Source: Trichoplusia ni (taxonomy: Eukaryota; Arthropoda; Insecta; Lepidoptera; Noctuidae). From it: a DNA stretch of 64,000 nt. Positions 10,930 through 22,346 of the stretch are shown piece by piece. The DNA is taken from positions 6,014,001-6,078,000 of the forward strand of contig NC_039498.1 in the NCBI RefSeq assembly GCF_003590095.1, given 5' to 3'. Below the pieces are notes generated by a model. The model did not search any database. It worked only from the letters and a program-made list of their open reading frames with translations, and had not been told where the DNA came from. Numbering within the stretch: the first letter of the stretch is position 1; each line of letters opens with the position of its first letter. The position numbers and the translations under genes are program-made.

Positions 10930-11214
10930 TCTATACTCTATACTATATGTACGAATATATAAAGCTGAAGAGTTTGTTTGTTCGTTTGTTTAAACGCGCT
11001 AATCTCAAGAACTAATGGTTCAAATTGACTGAGACTGAGACTATTCATCGAGGAAGGTTTTTGGCTATATAACATCAAGCTGTAACTAATGGGAGCGAAG
11101 ATACAATGGAAAATGTGGCAAAATCGGGAAAAAATATTAATCTACGAGGGCTTCTGTTCAAAAATTCCTAAGCTATCTTCTAACCACGCGGACCAAGTCT
11201 GGGGAACCAGCTAG
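10930..11214 (+). mobile_element. short non-autonomous Helitron (Lep1-like) 2
   Basis: It starts at 'tctatactctatac' and continues ATATAAAGCTGAAGAGTTTG, with 'cattcatcgaggaaggttt' and 'gatacaatggaaaatgtgg' in the middle, as in the other copies. The 3' hairpin is decayed ('gcggaccaagtctggggaac') but the CTAG|T end is kept. A 'gactgagactgaga' insertion lies near 11028. Confidence 0.82.
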
Positions 11215-11353
11215 TTAATATATATAGGTATTACAATATGCGGAACCCACACGCCATTGTTTTTCGCCCCATATCGTGGATGACGTAAATAGAGCGAGCG
11301 CTGGACCATAAATTTAATTAAGATAAGAAACATCTCGGAGGACATAACTCATG

Positions 11354-11367
11354 GTAACCATGGCAAC
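11354..11367. promoter_or_regulatory. RFX X-box-like site
   Basis: GTAACCATGGCAAC differs from the RFX X-box consensus (RYYNYYATRRNRAC) at one position. A single short motif in non-coding DNA can easily be chance. Confidence 0.22.
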
Positions 11368-11484
11368 GACCATTTGTTGACAGTATCTTCTGACCACCAG
11401 ACCAACGACGAGTCTTGAAGTAAAATGTTATTTGGTAACGTTGGGCAATATTTAGCCTATTTCAAAAATAAATATTGTGAATAA

Positions 11485-11718
11485 GGACCTCGTGGCTAAG
11501 CTGCAAGTTGCGTGTTTCTACGGGTTTCGGAAGGCACGTTAAATTGTGGGTCCCGGCTGTTATTAACACACCTTTGACAGTCGTTACGGGTAGTCAGAAG
11601 CTAGAAAGTCTGACAACCAGTCTAACTAAAGGGTATTTTGTTGCCCAGGTAACTGGATTGAAGAGGTCAGATAGGCAGTCGATATACTGGAAGCCGACCC
11701 TAACATAGTTGGATAATT
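11485..11718 (+). mobile_element. 5S-like SINE family E, head deleted
   Basis: It opens 'ggacctcgtggctaagctgc', like the 5' end at 36131, then jumps to TTTCGGAAGGCACGTTAAAT. The 5S-like box region is therefore deleted. The rest (GACAGTCGTTACGGGTAGTC, 'aggtaactggattgaagagg', 'actggaagccgaccctaac') is colinear with the full copies. Confidence 0.75.
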
Positions 11719-12304
11719 TGAATACCAACTAATTGCGAGATGGAGTAGCGATCCTAAAAATATTTCTAATGCGTGAGTAGTTCCAAAAAAATCAAGAGAC
11801 GAATTGTCTTCTTAAGATTCTCCAAACATTCCAGCACCTTGAATATAACCGTCCTAATTCTCAACTCATACATTTTTAACCCACAATGACTGTTACTCCA
11901 GCCTTCATAAAATATTTCTTTGGATCTCCAGGAAAATCCGACTTCAAAAATCTAGGCCCTCACATTTCGAATGACACCTGAATTTACGACTTGCCAGCAA
12001 CAGGTAGCTCGCATCTTATGTATGTGCTCATACAAGTTTGAGTGTGACTACAAGATGTATGTTCAATCTTACATTGAAATGACATGGCTTTAAATAATGA
12101 CGCGTTTAAACTTTTAATGGGACTTTGAAACGATCTGGAATAATTGTTAAGTGCTTGAGCGCGTTCAAAGTAATTAATAAACAATTTTTTAGCTTTATAT
12201 TATTAGTATAGATGTATCTCGAAGGAATGTTAAGGCAATATACACAAGGCGACAAAAGTTATGGGTGTACGATTTAACTTTAAGTTACGATTTGAAATGT
12301 CTAC
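11719..12304. other. no feature recognised
   Basis: No gene or recognised repeat. Confidence 0.4.
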
Positions 12305-12445
12305 CTAATATATAAAAATCTCGTGACACGGTGGACGAAACTGAACTCCTACGAAACGGGTCGACTGATTCTTATGAAATTTTGTGTACACGGTAGGTCT
12401 GATAATCCAACAGCATATATTTTTCATATGCATTGTTTTTATTTT
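12305..12445 (+). mobile_element. dispersed repeat, 'ataaaaatctcgtg' type, 5' part
   Basis: 'Atataaaaatctcgtgacac', 'gaactcctacgaaacgggtc' and CTTATGAAATTTTGTGTACA in this order match a lepidopteran dispersed repeat that I recognise as Helitron-like. Only the 5' part is visible and no terminus is defined. Confidence 0.45.
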
Positions 12446-13079
12446 ATTCCCCAAAACTCAATTGTATGGCAAAACAACATTTTCTGGGACAATAAGTTGT
12501 CAATTGAGTTGAGTTTGTTTAGACGATATGTTTAAACAAACTCAGGGATCATGCTCTCTTTTAAAAGACCAGATAATTTAAAAAATGCGAGTATAGACTT
12601 GCGCTGCCTCTTATATAGTTTGACTAAGATTGCAAAGTTATGTATCAGATATTGTGCGGTCAGAAATAATAATAACAGATAGACATATGAAATGTTTTGC
12701 TGTTGCGAAGAGGAAAAATGTATACACAATGTATGATATAACAAAACGGAACGGAAGGCAAAAAATAAATGTAATCATTCTTCCAAATTACATGAGAAAT
12801 ATCTTATATATACAGTGTGTATGAAAAACCTTTTTCTGATCCTTAAAGGATAAGTGACACACCAGACGTGTTTATGTAAAGGACAAAAAGATAGAGGAAA
12901 ATTGAGATTTTGACGATAACTCATAGGCCAAAATCGGTTGGCATAAAATATAGCCTTTTTTGAGCAGTGTAAAAAACCAAAGAACTCGTAGCGAGTAATA
13001 CAGAATAACAGTAAATATACAACGTCAAAAAATATACTTTTTGGCAAGTAAATAAAACTCTACACTTAACATAATATTG
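12446..13079. other. no feature recognised
   Basis: Short overlapping open frames on both strands without domain similarity. The text around 12820-13060 may be the continuation of repeat M. Confidence 0.35.
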
Positions 13080-13300
13080 TTTAAAGAAAAAAAAACTTAC
13101 AACTGACTTCAAATACAAAACTACTGACTTACATTTTTATGGGACCAAATGACAGCTATTTCTGGTAAATTGAAAAAAAAAGAAAGGATTTAAATACATA
13201 AAAAAATTATCGATGTCGGGTTTGAAGCTACTCTGAAAGTTTCAGCCTGCTAGCTTATCAGGAAGTGCCTCAAAATTGAGTTACAAAAATCCAACCGAAA
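13080..13300 (-). repeat. repeat family M, copy 1
   Basis: The part 'acaactgacttcaaata ... gggaccaaatg' also occurs at about 58627-58693. The part around 13222-13285 (read in reverse: GGCACTTCCTGATAAGCTAG ... 'ctttcagagtagcttcaaa') also occurs at 37470-37520. The two matches together define one element of unknown class. Confidence 0.5.
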
Positions 13301-13639
13301 CAACAACCAGACAAACAAACAAGAAAAGTGAGTGTGTAAAACCGTGGCAGAAAAAAAAAACAAAAATAAATGAAAAATCAAATTTTCGCCCATCGCATAT
13401 TTCCTATGCAAATTCTTAGAGCATATTCCGTGACGAGCTACCAGGCGCGCAGAGCGTTGCACAGTCCCTTTCACACAGGTCCGCCCACGTGGTCGCCGAG
13501 CGGCTTTCTACTATTTGCAACTGTAGAGTTTATGAGCGCCTGGTACTTCACTTACAACTATGCTGATGTAAGTTACTGGGCTATTGTTGTTCAGAGTGAT
13601 ACTTACTGGTTTGTGGTGTTTGTGTTGGGTGGAATTTAA

Positions 13640-13883
13640 TCTATACATATTATAAAGCTGAAGAGTTTGTTTGAACGCACTAATCTCAGGAACTACTGGT
13701 TCAAATTTAAAAATTGACCATTCATCGAGAAAGGTTTTTTAGGCTATATGACATCACGCTGAAACTAATAGGAGCGAAGATACAATGGAAAATGTGGCAA
13801 AAACGGGAAAAAATATTAATCTTCGTGGGCTTCGGTTCCACGAAGATCGAATCCACGCGGACGAAGTCGCGGGCAACAGCTAG
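13640..13883 (+). mobile_element. short non-autonomous Helitron (Lep1-like) 3
   Basis: A|TCTATACATATTATAAAGCT at the 5' end and GAAGTCGCGGGCAACAGCTA|G|T at the 3' end give a complete 244-bp element. The internal 'cttcgtggg ... ccacgaag' forms a short stem. Confidence 0.88.
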
Positions 13884-14204
13884 TAACTATATAATACTCG
13901 TACTTCTATTTCATTAAAAGTCGTATGATTCCACCGCCAATACCTCCCAATACCTCATGATGGTAGGCAAGCTGACCTAGTGAATACCGATCATACTGTC
14001 CGGCACTATGATTGAGATCGTGTTTGTTCCCCGTCGCTACCGGCACGTGACCGCACCGCAATAGCGATGACAATTACTGCGACATTTGATGGCGAATAGT
14101 TCTGAGCGAGTTTATAGGCTGTTGTCTATAGTATGGTATTGTGTTTATTATTTGTCAAGAATCAATAGAGCAACCGCGATAAATCTGAATGACGTGCAAC
14201 CGGG

Positions 14205-14258
14205 GAGGCCTGAGTCCATCAGTGGACTAATATGGGCTAATGATGATGATGAAGACTG
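14205..14258 (+). mobile_element. LINE 3' tail, 'gatgatgatga' type
   Basis: GGAGGCCTGAGTCCATCAGT, 'ggactaatatgggct' and the terminal GATGATGATGA resemble the 3' end of RTE-like LINEs. The same tail ends the SINE-like unit at 18062-18275. Confidence 0.55.
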
Positions 14259-14280
14259 CGAATAAGTAAGGGAATATACA

Positions 14281-14630
14281 TCTATACTAATCTATATCTA
14301 TATACTTATATATAAAGCTGAAGAGTTTGTTTGTTTGTTTGAACGCGCTAATCTCCGGAACTGCTGGTTCAAATTGGAAAAATATTAATATTATAATATA
14401 ATTATTATATTATTATATTATAATATTAATATTTTATTATTAATATTATAATTTTTGTGTTGAATAGACCATTCATCGAGGAAGGTTTTAGGCTATATAC
14501 CATCAGGCTGCGATAAATAGGCGAAGATACAATGGAAAATGTGGAAAATTATTCATCTTCGAGGGATTCCGTTCAAAAATTCCTAACTTTATCTTCTAAC
14601 CACGCAAACGAAGTCGTGGGCAAAAGCTAG
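14281..14630 (+). mobile_element. short non-autonomous Helitron (Lep1-like) 4, with AT insert
   Basis: It starts A|TCTATACTAATCTATATC and ends in 'cgaagtcgtgggcaaaagctag|t'. A pure A/T stretch with near-palindromic 'aatattaatattataat' units (about 14382-14452) interrupts the usual text between 'aaattggaaaa' and 'tttttgtgttgaatagacc', making this copy about 100 bp longer than its relatives. Confidence 0.85.
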
Positions 14631-16057
14631 TATAATATATGTTATTACGAATCTAGTATACTTTTTAAATGGTATAAGTTTTAAAAGGCTCTTCCAATTT
14701 TTATCAAACTTGTGATTATTCACGTTTAATAAAAATCAAATCAACTGCAAAACGAAAACGATCCTACGGGAACACAAAATCGGGATAAAAACTCCTATAT
14801 ATTAATCCGATAAATATGTTTTTAATATTAGTAGGATTACACACTAAAATGCAGGTCCCATAGCGGACACAGCCTAAACGTAGTAATCGCTACAAGCAGC
14901 TTACGTCACAAGTCATTGATCGCTTGTGACGTCACTTATCTGTGATCTCCCGTGATTTACGAACCTTGTAGCTTAAGGGATTAATCGGATGTGGACAGTG
15001 AGGGAGACATACTCCCTTGACAACAAATACAACACTTGTACTATATATATGTATAGAATGACTAGGCCTTGCTGTGATGACAAAAAATCTAGAAAAAATA
15101 CCACTAGTTGGACCTATAAGCAAAAACTTTTGTAAAGCGGCTCCACAAATTTTTGAGTTCAGACAGTTAATATAGATGAAGAAATGAAATAATCGGCTAA
15201 GTGAGAGTCAGACTCCGGACATTGAAGCTTGCGTTCTAGAAGTTTTCGAGGAAGAAAGAAGTGCCAACGTAGTAATAATAATATGACTTTAATACATTGA
15301 GTTTCTCACTAATAACAAAGAGCTATATAAGCAACCAAAATATTACTTTACTAGACAGAGTCCTTGCGTTTTAAACTTACTTATTTTATAAAGGGCAAAA
15401 AAGCTTATCAGCAAAGACTCCTAGTCCTTAAGCATGGCTACTAATCCCCGCAATTGAATCGGCTTGCGGCTCTTACGCTGGTCACAGCCTAGGGCTAAAG
15501 GTGTAGTTCCGTGTAGTAGGACTGATCGCTGTCAACCGCGATTTATCGCATGCGTCTTCGTGTGCAGATGATGCGTCCAAAAACCGAGGTGTGTGAATTT
15601 AGGAAGCTTTCTATAGTTTGGTTTTCAAAGACTCCTATTGCTGAGGACACAAAGCTTTATCTCAGCACCCGTTATAGTTAGACAATTGAAATTTGCACAG
15701 AAAATGTAATTTTGTTATCACTACAACAACATAATACACCGCTATAAAAATAAAGATTGAGATTAACTAATTTTACACAGCCAATTAGCTTCAGTGTCGC
15801 AACTCTGACACTTGACGCTTAAAAAATCTTTGTACATAACCTAAGTTTAAGCTCTTCCGGATTATTCCGTTAAGACCGTCCATGCAAAGCGAAGTCATTC
15901 GTTAAAACCTATATCTCAACTCTCTCAGCTAGATCCAAATATTACAATTTAAAAATTCCTGAAACAGACCTAGCCACACCAACCAAACCTATTTTCTCCT
16001 GCATCGCTCGCATGCGATTCCTCGAAGTCTTAGATTACCATAATGTACTTTTTTCAA
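14631..16057. other. mostly unrecognised; possible family J fragment
   Basis: Near 15640-15745 'ctttatctcagcacccgtta' and 'caattgaaatttgcacag' resemble the middle of repeat J on the minus strand. At 14900-14932 a short inverted repeat brackets 'gtcattgatcg' with ACGTCACAAG arms. No gene. Confidence 0.4.
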
Positions 16058-16250
16058 GTCAGGGGAATCCTCATGGACACCCACTCCCTCGGGGGAGGAA
16101 ATGGGTAGTGTCAGGCTCTTACTGACTGAACCTGAAATCTAATAATACTCTACTAATCGAGGAACCAAAACTGTTTTCTGCTGCACCCACGGAAACATAC
16201 CTTTACCCTGATCAGTTGGTAGGGAGGGTAGTCTGTTAGGGTCCGGTACA
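16058..16250 (+). repeat. dispersed repeat P, copy 1
   Basis: AATCCTCATGGACACCCACT and 'cctcgggggaggaaatggg' recur at 50927-50985. The downstream 'gtgtcaggctcttactgact' also looks like lepidopteran repeat sequence. Class unknown. Confidence 0.5.
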
Positions 16251-16422
16251 AATGTACAGAAGGCAGGGATTAGCGGGACGGGCATTAATCTGAGCGTCAC
16301 TTGTTATCAGTGAAGTGCGATCGCGTATCGGATTTAGAATATAGATTGATTAATGATATTAGTAGATAGAAGATAACCGTCTTAGTTTTCAAAGTTTAGT
16401 AAAGTTATTTCAAAATAAATAA

Positions 16423-16625
16423 TCCTAATATTATAAAAAAGAAAGTTTTTAAGAATGGATGTTTGTTCCTCTTTCACGCAAAAACTACTGAAGGGATTCA
16501 GACGAAACTTGGTGCACAGATAGTTTAGGGCCAGGTTTAACACATAGGATAGTTTTTATCCCGATTTTATGATACCGTGAGATCATTTTCGATTGGTAGT
16601 GGGCGGGCCCGCGGGCAACAGCTAG
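16423..16625 (+). mobile_element. short Helitron-like element, family K, copy 1
   Basis: It starts TCCTAATATTATAAAAAAGA, carries CACGCAAAAACTACTGAAGG and 'tagtttttatcccgatttta', and ends 'gcgggcaacagctag'. The 3' terminus resembles the Lep1-like group, the rest does not. It is flanked by A rather than T at the 3' side. Confidence 0.72.
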
Positions 16626-16861
16626 AATTAACATAAGTTGCGAGTTTGATGTAGCAGAACTTTAAAAACCAATCAAGAGTGCAAGTCGGTCTCTTGACCA
16701 CTAAATATACGCTATGGATAGAGCAATATTCAAAAAAAGGCCTCCCATCAAATTAATGATCGTTAACCGTTGCTTAACCTGATACCTAATTTTTATTTTA
16801 TTTACAAAAATGACTGATATTTCACTTGAAATAAAAATAGAACAAACAAAATCTCAGTTCG

Positions 16862-16975
16862 ACTCGCGATCCCGCCGCGTCTGCTCATGATTAAGGACCA
16901 CGGTTGGGTCCGAAACTAGTCGGGCTACCCCGATAAATACGCGTGAGTAAACCGTTACATCATTTAAAAACAAAA
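16862..16975 (+). repeat. repeat family G, copy 1
   Basis: It reads CTCATGATTAAGGACCACGG, then 'gtccgaaactagtcgggct', then CGATAAATACGCGTGAGTAA and 'accgttacatcattta'. The same order is at 18300, 32528 and 54655. Class unknown; no tRNA-like boxes. Confidence 0.7.
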
Positions 16976-17839
16976 TCTGTTCATAAATTCCGAAATTTCA
17001 AACAAAAAAAAATCATAAATCCTTTTTCAAGTCTTTTGAAAATCACCAAAAACCCTACATCCCTCAGAGCATAAACCCTCACCACACAGTACGCTTAGCA
17101 CGACTTTCCCGACTAATTTCCCTCTGGCATCGACGCATTAATCTAATGACGTCGGCTATCGGTGACGTGCGCGTGACGTCACGTCGTATCGGAGCCTCTG
17201 ATTTATGTAGCGCGGGATTATGTTGTTTGACTTTGGAGGTAGGTTAGGTACCCCAAGGTATTTTAGTAATGAAAGGCACGTTTATTTTGTCAAGAGATGA
17301 TTTAAATCTGGGTGTTAAAGAGATAAGTCACAGATAAAATTTAAAAAATCTTATTTTTTTAAAATTGAGTTTCTTTTTTCAATCAAAAGAAAGTCTGTAA
17401 GATCTTTTAAGCATAAGATAGGTTTCAATTGAAAAAAAAAAAACAAAAAACAGCAATCAAATCTTTTTTCCAGAGTTCTTGTTCTACGCTAGCTCACTGA
17501 GGGTTAACGATTTCAGATCCTAATATCAATCAAGATTCAAGAATCAACGTTTCCTCACGATATTTTCCTCACCGTTTGTCATTGGTGTCTTATGCTAACC
17601 AAATGTACTGTTCGTGCACTTAACCTGAATTATCGGCTCACTGCCTAACTCACCGCACACGCGTCAGTCCCGCTTCCTTGTTCCCAACCCAGTGTGGGGG
17701 GGAGGGTAAGCCCCGCCACCCCCCATCACACCATAGCGCACGGCGTGTACGCATGAGACGACAGAGCTTCATAATATAATTTACATACACTACACCAAAG
17801 AACTACACATATCTTAGAAAAAGTCAAAAAGTCACACAG
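16976..17839. other. no gene; CpG-rich patch
   Basis: A patch at 17140-17210 is rich in CG and has 'gcgtgacgtcacgtcg', which includes a CRE-like TGACGTCA. A C/G-rich block lies at 17660-17730. Nothing else recognised. Confidence 0.35.
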
Positions 17840-17930
17840 GTACTTGCCTGGGTTGAGGATCGAACCTGCACCATCATGCATACAAATCCATACACTGAAC
17901 CACAAGGCCACCGCGACAATATATATTGCT
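17840..17930 (-). mobile_element. degenerate tRNA-like SINE head
   Basis: In reverse complement a box A-like 'tggccttgtggttcagtg' is followed by GCAGGTTCGATCCTCAACC (box B). Flanks are not a tRNA acceptor pair, so a SINE relic is more likely than a tRNA gene. Confidence 0.45.
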
Positions 17931-18061
17931 GTGCAACCCCTTTCCTGCTTAAATCCTTTGAACACCTGTGTCTGTTACGAGTTGTACACTGAGTGTAATC
18001 CTCCAGTGTAAATGTGCTTGTGGCGTTGATAAATGGTGAACGTTTTAAAATGTAGTACTGT

Positions 18062-18275
18062 TGAAATAGGACACAACAGGACTAGCGGTTAGTAGCCATG
18101 ACTGCTAAACCGTGGGTTCAATTCCCACCCAAGATTATTTTTTTCGGAAGAGCACTCATTTCTTCTGTCTGGGTATATTATGGGTACATTTAGATAGATC
18201 TAGATGGCCTGCAATTGTGGAGGCCGATGTCCAGTAGTCCACGAATATAGGCTGATGATGATGAAGACATGTGTT
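18062..18275 (+). mobile_element. composite SINE: tRNA-like head plus LINE tail (family D)
   Basis: The head has GGACTAGCGGTTAGTAGCCA (box A) and 'gggttcaattcccacc' (box B). The 3' end is 'ggaggccgatgtccagtagtcc' and 'aatataggctgatgatgatga', the same type of tail as the LINE fragment at 14205-14258. Sharing of the tail with a LINE is how many SINEs recruit the LINE reverse transcriptase. Confidence 0.6.
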
Positions 18276-18299
18276 ATTAGGTATATATAAATTGGACTA

Positions 18300-18403
18300 G
18301 CGACACCGCTGCGTCAGCATGATTAAGGCCTCCAGTTAGATCCGAAACTAGTCGGGCAAACCCGATAAATACGCGTGAGTAAACCGTTGAATCATTTACT
18401 TTT
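18300..18403 (+). repeat. repeat family G, copy 2
   Basis: 'Cagcatgattaaggcctcca', 'gatccgaaactagtcgggc' and CGATAAATACGCGTGAGTAA follow in family G order. Confidence 0.7.
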
Positions 18404-20656
18404 GTTTAAACTCACTTTAAGCCTAAAGTGAGTTTATATATAAATTGCTAATACCTATCGACACAAAAACATACTTATGTATATGTATAGATTAGTTAAT
18501 ACCATATCGCGTCGGTCGCGTCGCTCGGAGGGTCAACAGACGCGACACAGCGGCTTACCGCGACTCGCGCCTTACAGCCAGCGACGGAAGTGTTATGGTG
18601 TTATAAAATAACTCAGTAATTATCTTTAAGTTTTAAATTTAAAGAAAATTACTCTCTCCCTTTTCAATTTTTTGCTAGGAGATATTTATTTAAGAAATAA
18701 GATATACTTTTGTACACCTCTTTCAAAAATGTGTGTTACATTGAAATCGTTGTCTACATAAATTGTTAATTGAATAAATTCATTAATTAAAGTGACGTCT
18801 TCTTTTCACGTGCTATGATAGAAATTTCATTTACAAAAAGTAACTTAAATTTGTATTTACTTTTACTGAACCTGTTCATTTCCTTAAGTAAAAGTACTTA
18901 ATCAAATGTATATAAACAACAAAATATAGCTGGCTAATTAACTATTAAAACTGTTCACCCACCAGACTTCACTGTAAAAATGTCAGTAAAAAATAACAAA
19001 AACAAAATCAAAGCACTTTCGTCCACAACTGTACAAGATGACACTGATGTATGCGTGTGTCTGCACTTCTACACGAGCGGATTAGAGCAGTGTCAAGCGA
19101 CATGGACAATGCTATTACAAGAATATATATAAATATAGACTTTCTGGAGGATACAATTAGAAAGACAGTGGTTTTTAACCGACTTCAAAATGCCGAAGGG
19201 TCTTACTTAAATCGAGAATAGCTTAATAAACTATCGATACTTAAGTAAATAACTACAGTTTTACGTGTTTAAATAAATCAAAATAAAAAGTTTTTATTAC
19301 AAATAGGCCGTTTCTCAGGCACTTTTAAAACGTTACATTACTGACTCTAGTTGCACGGTTCTAAAGTGTCATTCTTACGGAGAAGAACAGGCAACATGTC
19401 AAATACTTTTTGTAAATCAATCTGACGAACTAAAAAAATCACTTACTCAAATCTAAATCAAATATGTTCTCTGCTTTGAAAGACGACGCTTACAGTCCAT
19501 TTATATAGTATCTTACAGTACAACCTTCCATTAACGTTAAAAGCATTACAGTATTACTAATAATAGAACAAAATCGATACCCAGTTTCAGGCTAAGTTAG
19601 TGAATTATGCTGAAACACGCGCCAAAGTTACCGTATCCACGAAAGTCAACGAAACTCTATCATGTATTCGCAGGCTTGCATTGGGGCCAAAAGCTAGCAA
19701 TGTTTACGTAAAAGCATGGAATATAGGATGGTAGATGGAAGTGGTTTAGTGTTGTAGTGTTTGGAAAGTAAGGCCTTATATTATGTTGTGTATGGAGTGT
19801 GCAGTACGCGTTCACAATCGCAATTATATTAATTTAAAAGGTGGGACCTAAATCGACATATATTTCTCCAAGAGACACATTTTCTGAAATTGACAAGTCG
19901 GAGACTCGCCAACTGTCGACAAGCAATATCTTTAAAGATTTCAATTATTTCGATTTCAATTCATTATTATTTATTTATTTATTTTTATTTGTTAAATATA
20001 CAATTACGATATGTAGTGCTCCAAAAAAAAACAATGGTCTTAAATGTCTCATAAAATATTAGAAATTAAATAAAAAACATTTTGTTTCTGATTTTGGTTC
20101 GAAGGTTTCTTCAACTTTAGAATTATCGTCGATCATTTTTCCATTTCCGAACACCAAAAAAAAATTGCGCTTAATTGTCCTGGTTCTATTTTACTCATGC
20201 TTAATTTACCGAGATAGAGCAAATAATTTCGAAACGAACCAGAAACTAACCTTCAGCTGAGGCAGCGGCTGAGTCGGATCGACCAACTGTATTCAAAGGT
20301 TGATCATCATCTCCTAACAGTGATACGCGCGTAGCCTCAATGCCACTTCCTCCTATCTTTATTTCTTCAATGTGTACCTATAGGTACTTTTCAGAGTATT
20401 CAATCCCTAGGCATTGGAGTTGGCTTTTGCTTTTCAGTCGCGTGTGCAGTCTTTTAAATGATAGTATTCGAGTATTTTGCTGCGTGTGACAGATATACGA
20501 ATTGGATGCTTCTATATTTACTGGACTAAGTCAAATGGATTGATGGGAAATTGTATACTGCGGTAGTGGCGATACTGTGAATGTATATTTGCTCAGGAAA
20601 AATAGAGATGATAAAAATTGTTTGTCTCAATGTAGCTAAATACAAATTGATACTTT
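18404..20656. other. no gene; CpG-rich patch at 18510-18600
   Basis: The patch 18510-18600 is strongly CG-rich ('gcgtcggtcgcgtcgctcgg'). At about 19175-19195 'ttaaccgacttcaaaatgcc' is a common lepidopteran repeat motif. The rest is AT-rich and unrecognised. Confidence 0.35.
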
Positions 20657-20800
20657 TATATTTTCTTTTAACTCGCAAACATAAATTGAACAAAAAAATT
20701 CAGTGAATCGAACTTACGGGCGACACTTTTATATATACATTTTGCGGAGTCGTTACGTCACAAACCCCTCTCTTAAACCTTAATGTTGCCTTAATATAAT
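20657..20800 (+). repeat. repeat family O, copy 1
   Basis: 'Cgcaaacataaattg', 'cagtgaatcgaacttacg' and 'gttacgtcacaaacccctctc' recur in the same order at 56096-56260. Class unknown. Confidence 0.55.
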
Positions 20801-20804
20801 AATA

Positions 20805-21043
20805 CTAGCTGACCCAGCAAACGTTGTTTTGCCGAATATTTTTTTTTTCTAGTTGTATGCATTTTAAATACAACAAGCAATTTCGTCCAAAAAAATCAAA
20901 TATTTTTTTATAGTGTGAGTAACCCTTATCACTTAGGGGTATGAAAAATAGATGTTGTTCTATTCTCAGACCTACCCAATATGTATACAAAAGTTCATAA
21001 AAATCGCTCGAAGCGTTTCGGAGGAGTACGGTAACTAACATCG
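20805..21043 (-). mobile_element. Helitron-like repeat with GGGTCAGCTAG terminus
   Basis: The plus strand opens A|CTAGCTGACCCAGCAAACG and continues to 'cgtttcggaggagtacggta'. Read in reverse it ends GGGTCAGCTAG|T. A 3' end of the same type occurs on the plus strand at 24030-24076. No coding content. Confidence 0.5.
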
Positions 21044-21816
21044 TATCTATTTAATATGTTTGATAAGTCATCATCGTCAATTAGTCACATACCTCTTGAA
21101 GTGAGCAGCAAGCTGGGAAAACTTTACAAGTATAACATACTTAGAGGCATGAATCCTAACATACAAGTTTCCAGTTGTATATTGTAGAGTCGTAGGAAGT
21201 GTGTGCTTTTGCCAAAATTCAAAGCTTTATTAGAATGGGATGCTGGGGTTAACTTTGATCTATGATCATGTTAGCAGCCACCCGTGACTTAAAATCTGTA
21301 CGTTTGTAAATGATAGTGCGGTGGATATATTTAATAGGCTAGTTGACATTATTATACCTAAAATTTGCGAGACGTAATTGGTGATGGTGGTAATCATTCC
21401 GTTTCTCACAACGAAATGTATGTGTAATTTGCATGATTTAGTGACGTTTTATTATTCATGTTAATTTTATGCATTTACAAATAAAATCTATGTTAACCTT
21501 TTAATTGTGCCATTTGATAGTGAAAAAAAAAAACTAGGTTTACCTCCGTCATAGTATCCACGTTATACCGGCCTCATTTTACTTACCTCCTTCAAAAACT
21601 AAACAACTAAAAATATACGAAGTAACAAAAGCTTTAACCAACCCAATCACCAAGAAACATCAATCAAACCACCACAAATGTACCTACTCCATATCCGAAT
21701 CCGTTAGATCCGTGACATCCGTACATTAGCCACTGGTGTCAGATGACATTGATGCACGGAGCACGTGCGCGTGCGCATGTGGCGTGCTCCAACAAAAAGA
21801 TGCTAGAAGCCTTGAC
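21044..21816. other. no feature recognised
   Basis: A CG-rich spot at 21757-21792 ('gagcacgtgcgcgtgcgcat'). No gene or repeat recognised. Confidence 0.35.
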
Positions 21817-21867
21817 TGTGGAAACAAGACAGCGTTATACGTGCTATAGCTCCATCTCTTTCCCACC
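21817..21867. repeat. interrupted palindrome family F, copy 2
   Basis: 'Gtggaaacaagacagcgtta' and 'ctatagctccatctctttcc' are imperfect reverse complements around a short centre, as in the other F units. Confidence 0.5.
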
Positions 21868-22107
21868 AATACAACGGTCTTAGTTAAGTCATGGTGTTAG
21901 GGGATCTGGTATTCTTAGAGTTAATTTTACTCTTTGTTTTAGATTTCACTTTGATTTTAATGGATAATTTTAACTTCTTTTGTGGATTCAGTAGAACGTG
22001 TTTCGTTTTAAATGTGTCTGGTTATTTCTGTTCTAAATATTTGTTACTTCACAATAAAATTTTTGGGATCGGTACTGTGTACTTCGATAGGCTAATTTGA
22101 ATAAGCT

Positions 22108-22260
22108 ATCCATACTAGTGAATGTTAGTTTGTTTGTTACGCTTTAACTCGAAAAATACTTAACCGAATTAGGGGTAGCATTAGGTTCATTGTGATTGAC
22201 TGAAAAAGAATCATGCTTGAAAGCGACACACCATGCGACCGAAGCCGGGGGCGACCTCTA
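22108..22260 (+). mobile_element. Helitron-like repeat with CTAG|T end
   Basis: 'Gtttgtttgttacgctttaa' with 'actcgaaaaatacttaaccg' and a 3' end GACCGAAGCCGGGGGCGACC then TCTAG|T has the layout of the short Helitron-like repeats. Boundaries at the 5' side are approximate. Confidence 0.45.
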
Positions 22261-22284
22261 GTAAATTTATATGATTTTGAAGAA

Positions 22285-22346
22285 AACAAGTGTAATTCAT
22301 GCTTTACAGCAACACACTACGTGGGTGGAGGGGGGGACCGCTAGAG
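22285..22346 (+). repeat. tandem duplicate of a Helitron-like 3' end
   Basis: 'Gtaattcatgctttacagca' and 'acacactacg ... ggggggaccgctag' parallel the last 60 bases of the preceding element ('agaatcatgcttgaaagcga', 'cacaccatgcg ... ggggcgacctctag'). It looks like a second, diverged terminus following the first. Confidence 0.4.

Noticed and set aside
11354..11367. A ciliary X-box as evidence for a nearby gene
   Set aside because: One mismatch to consensus and no gene nearby; kept only as a low-confidence motif.
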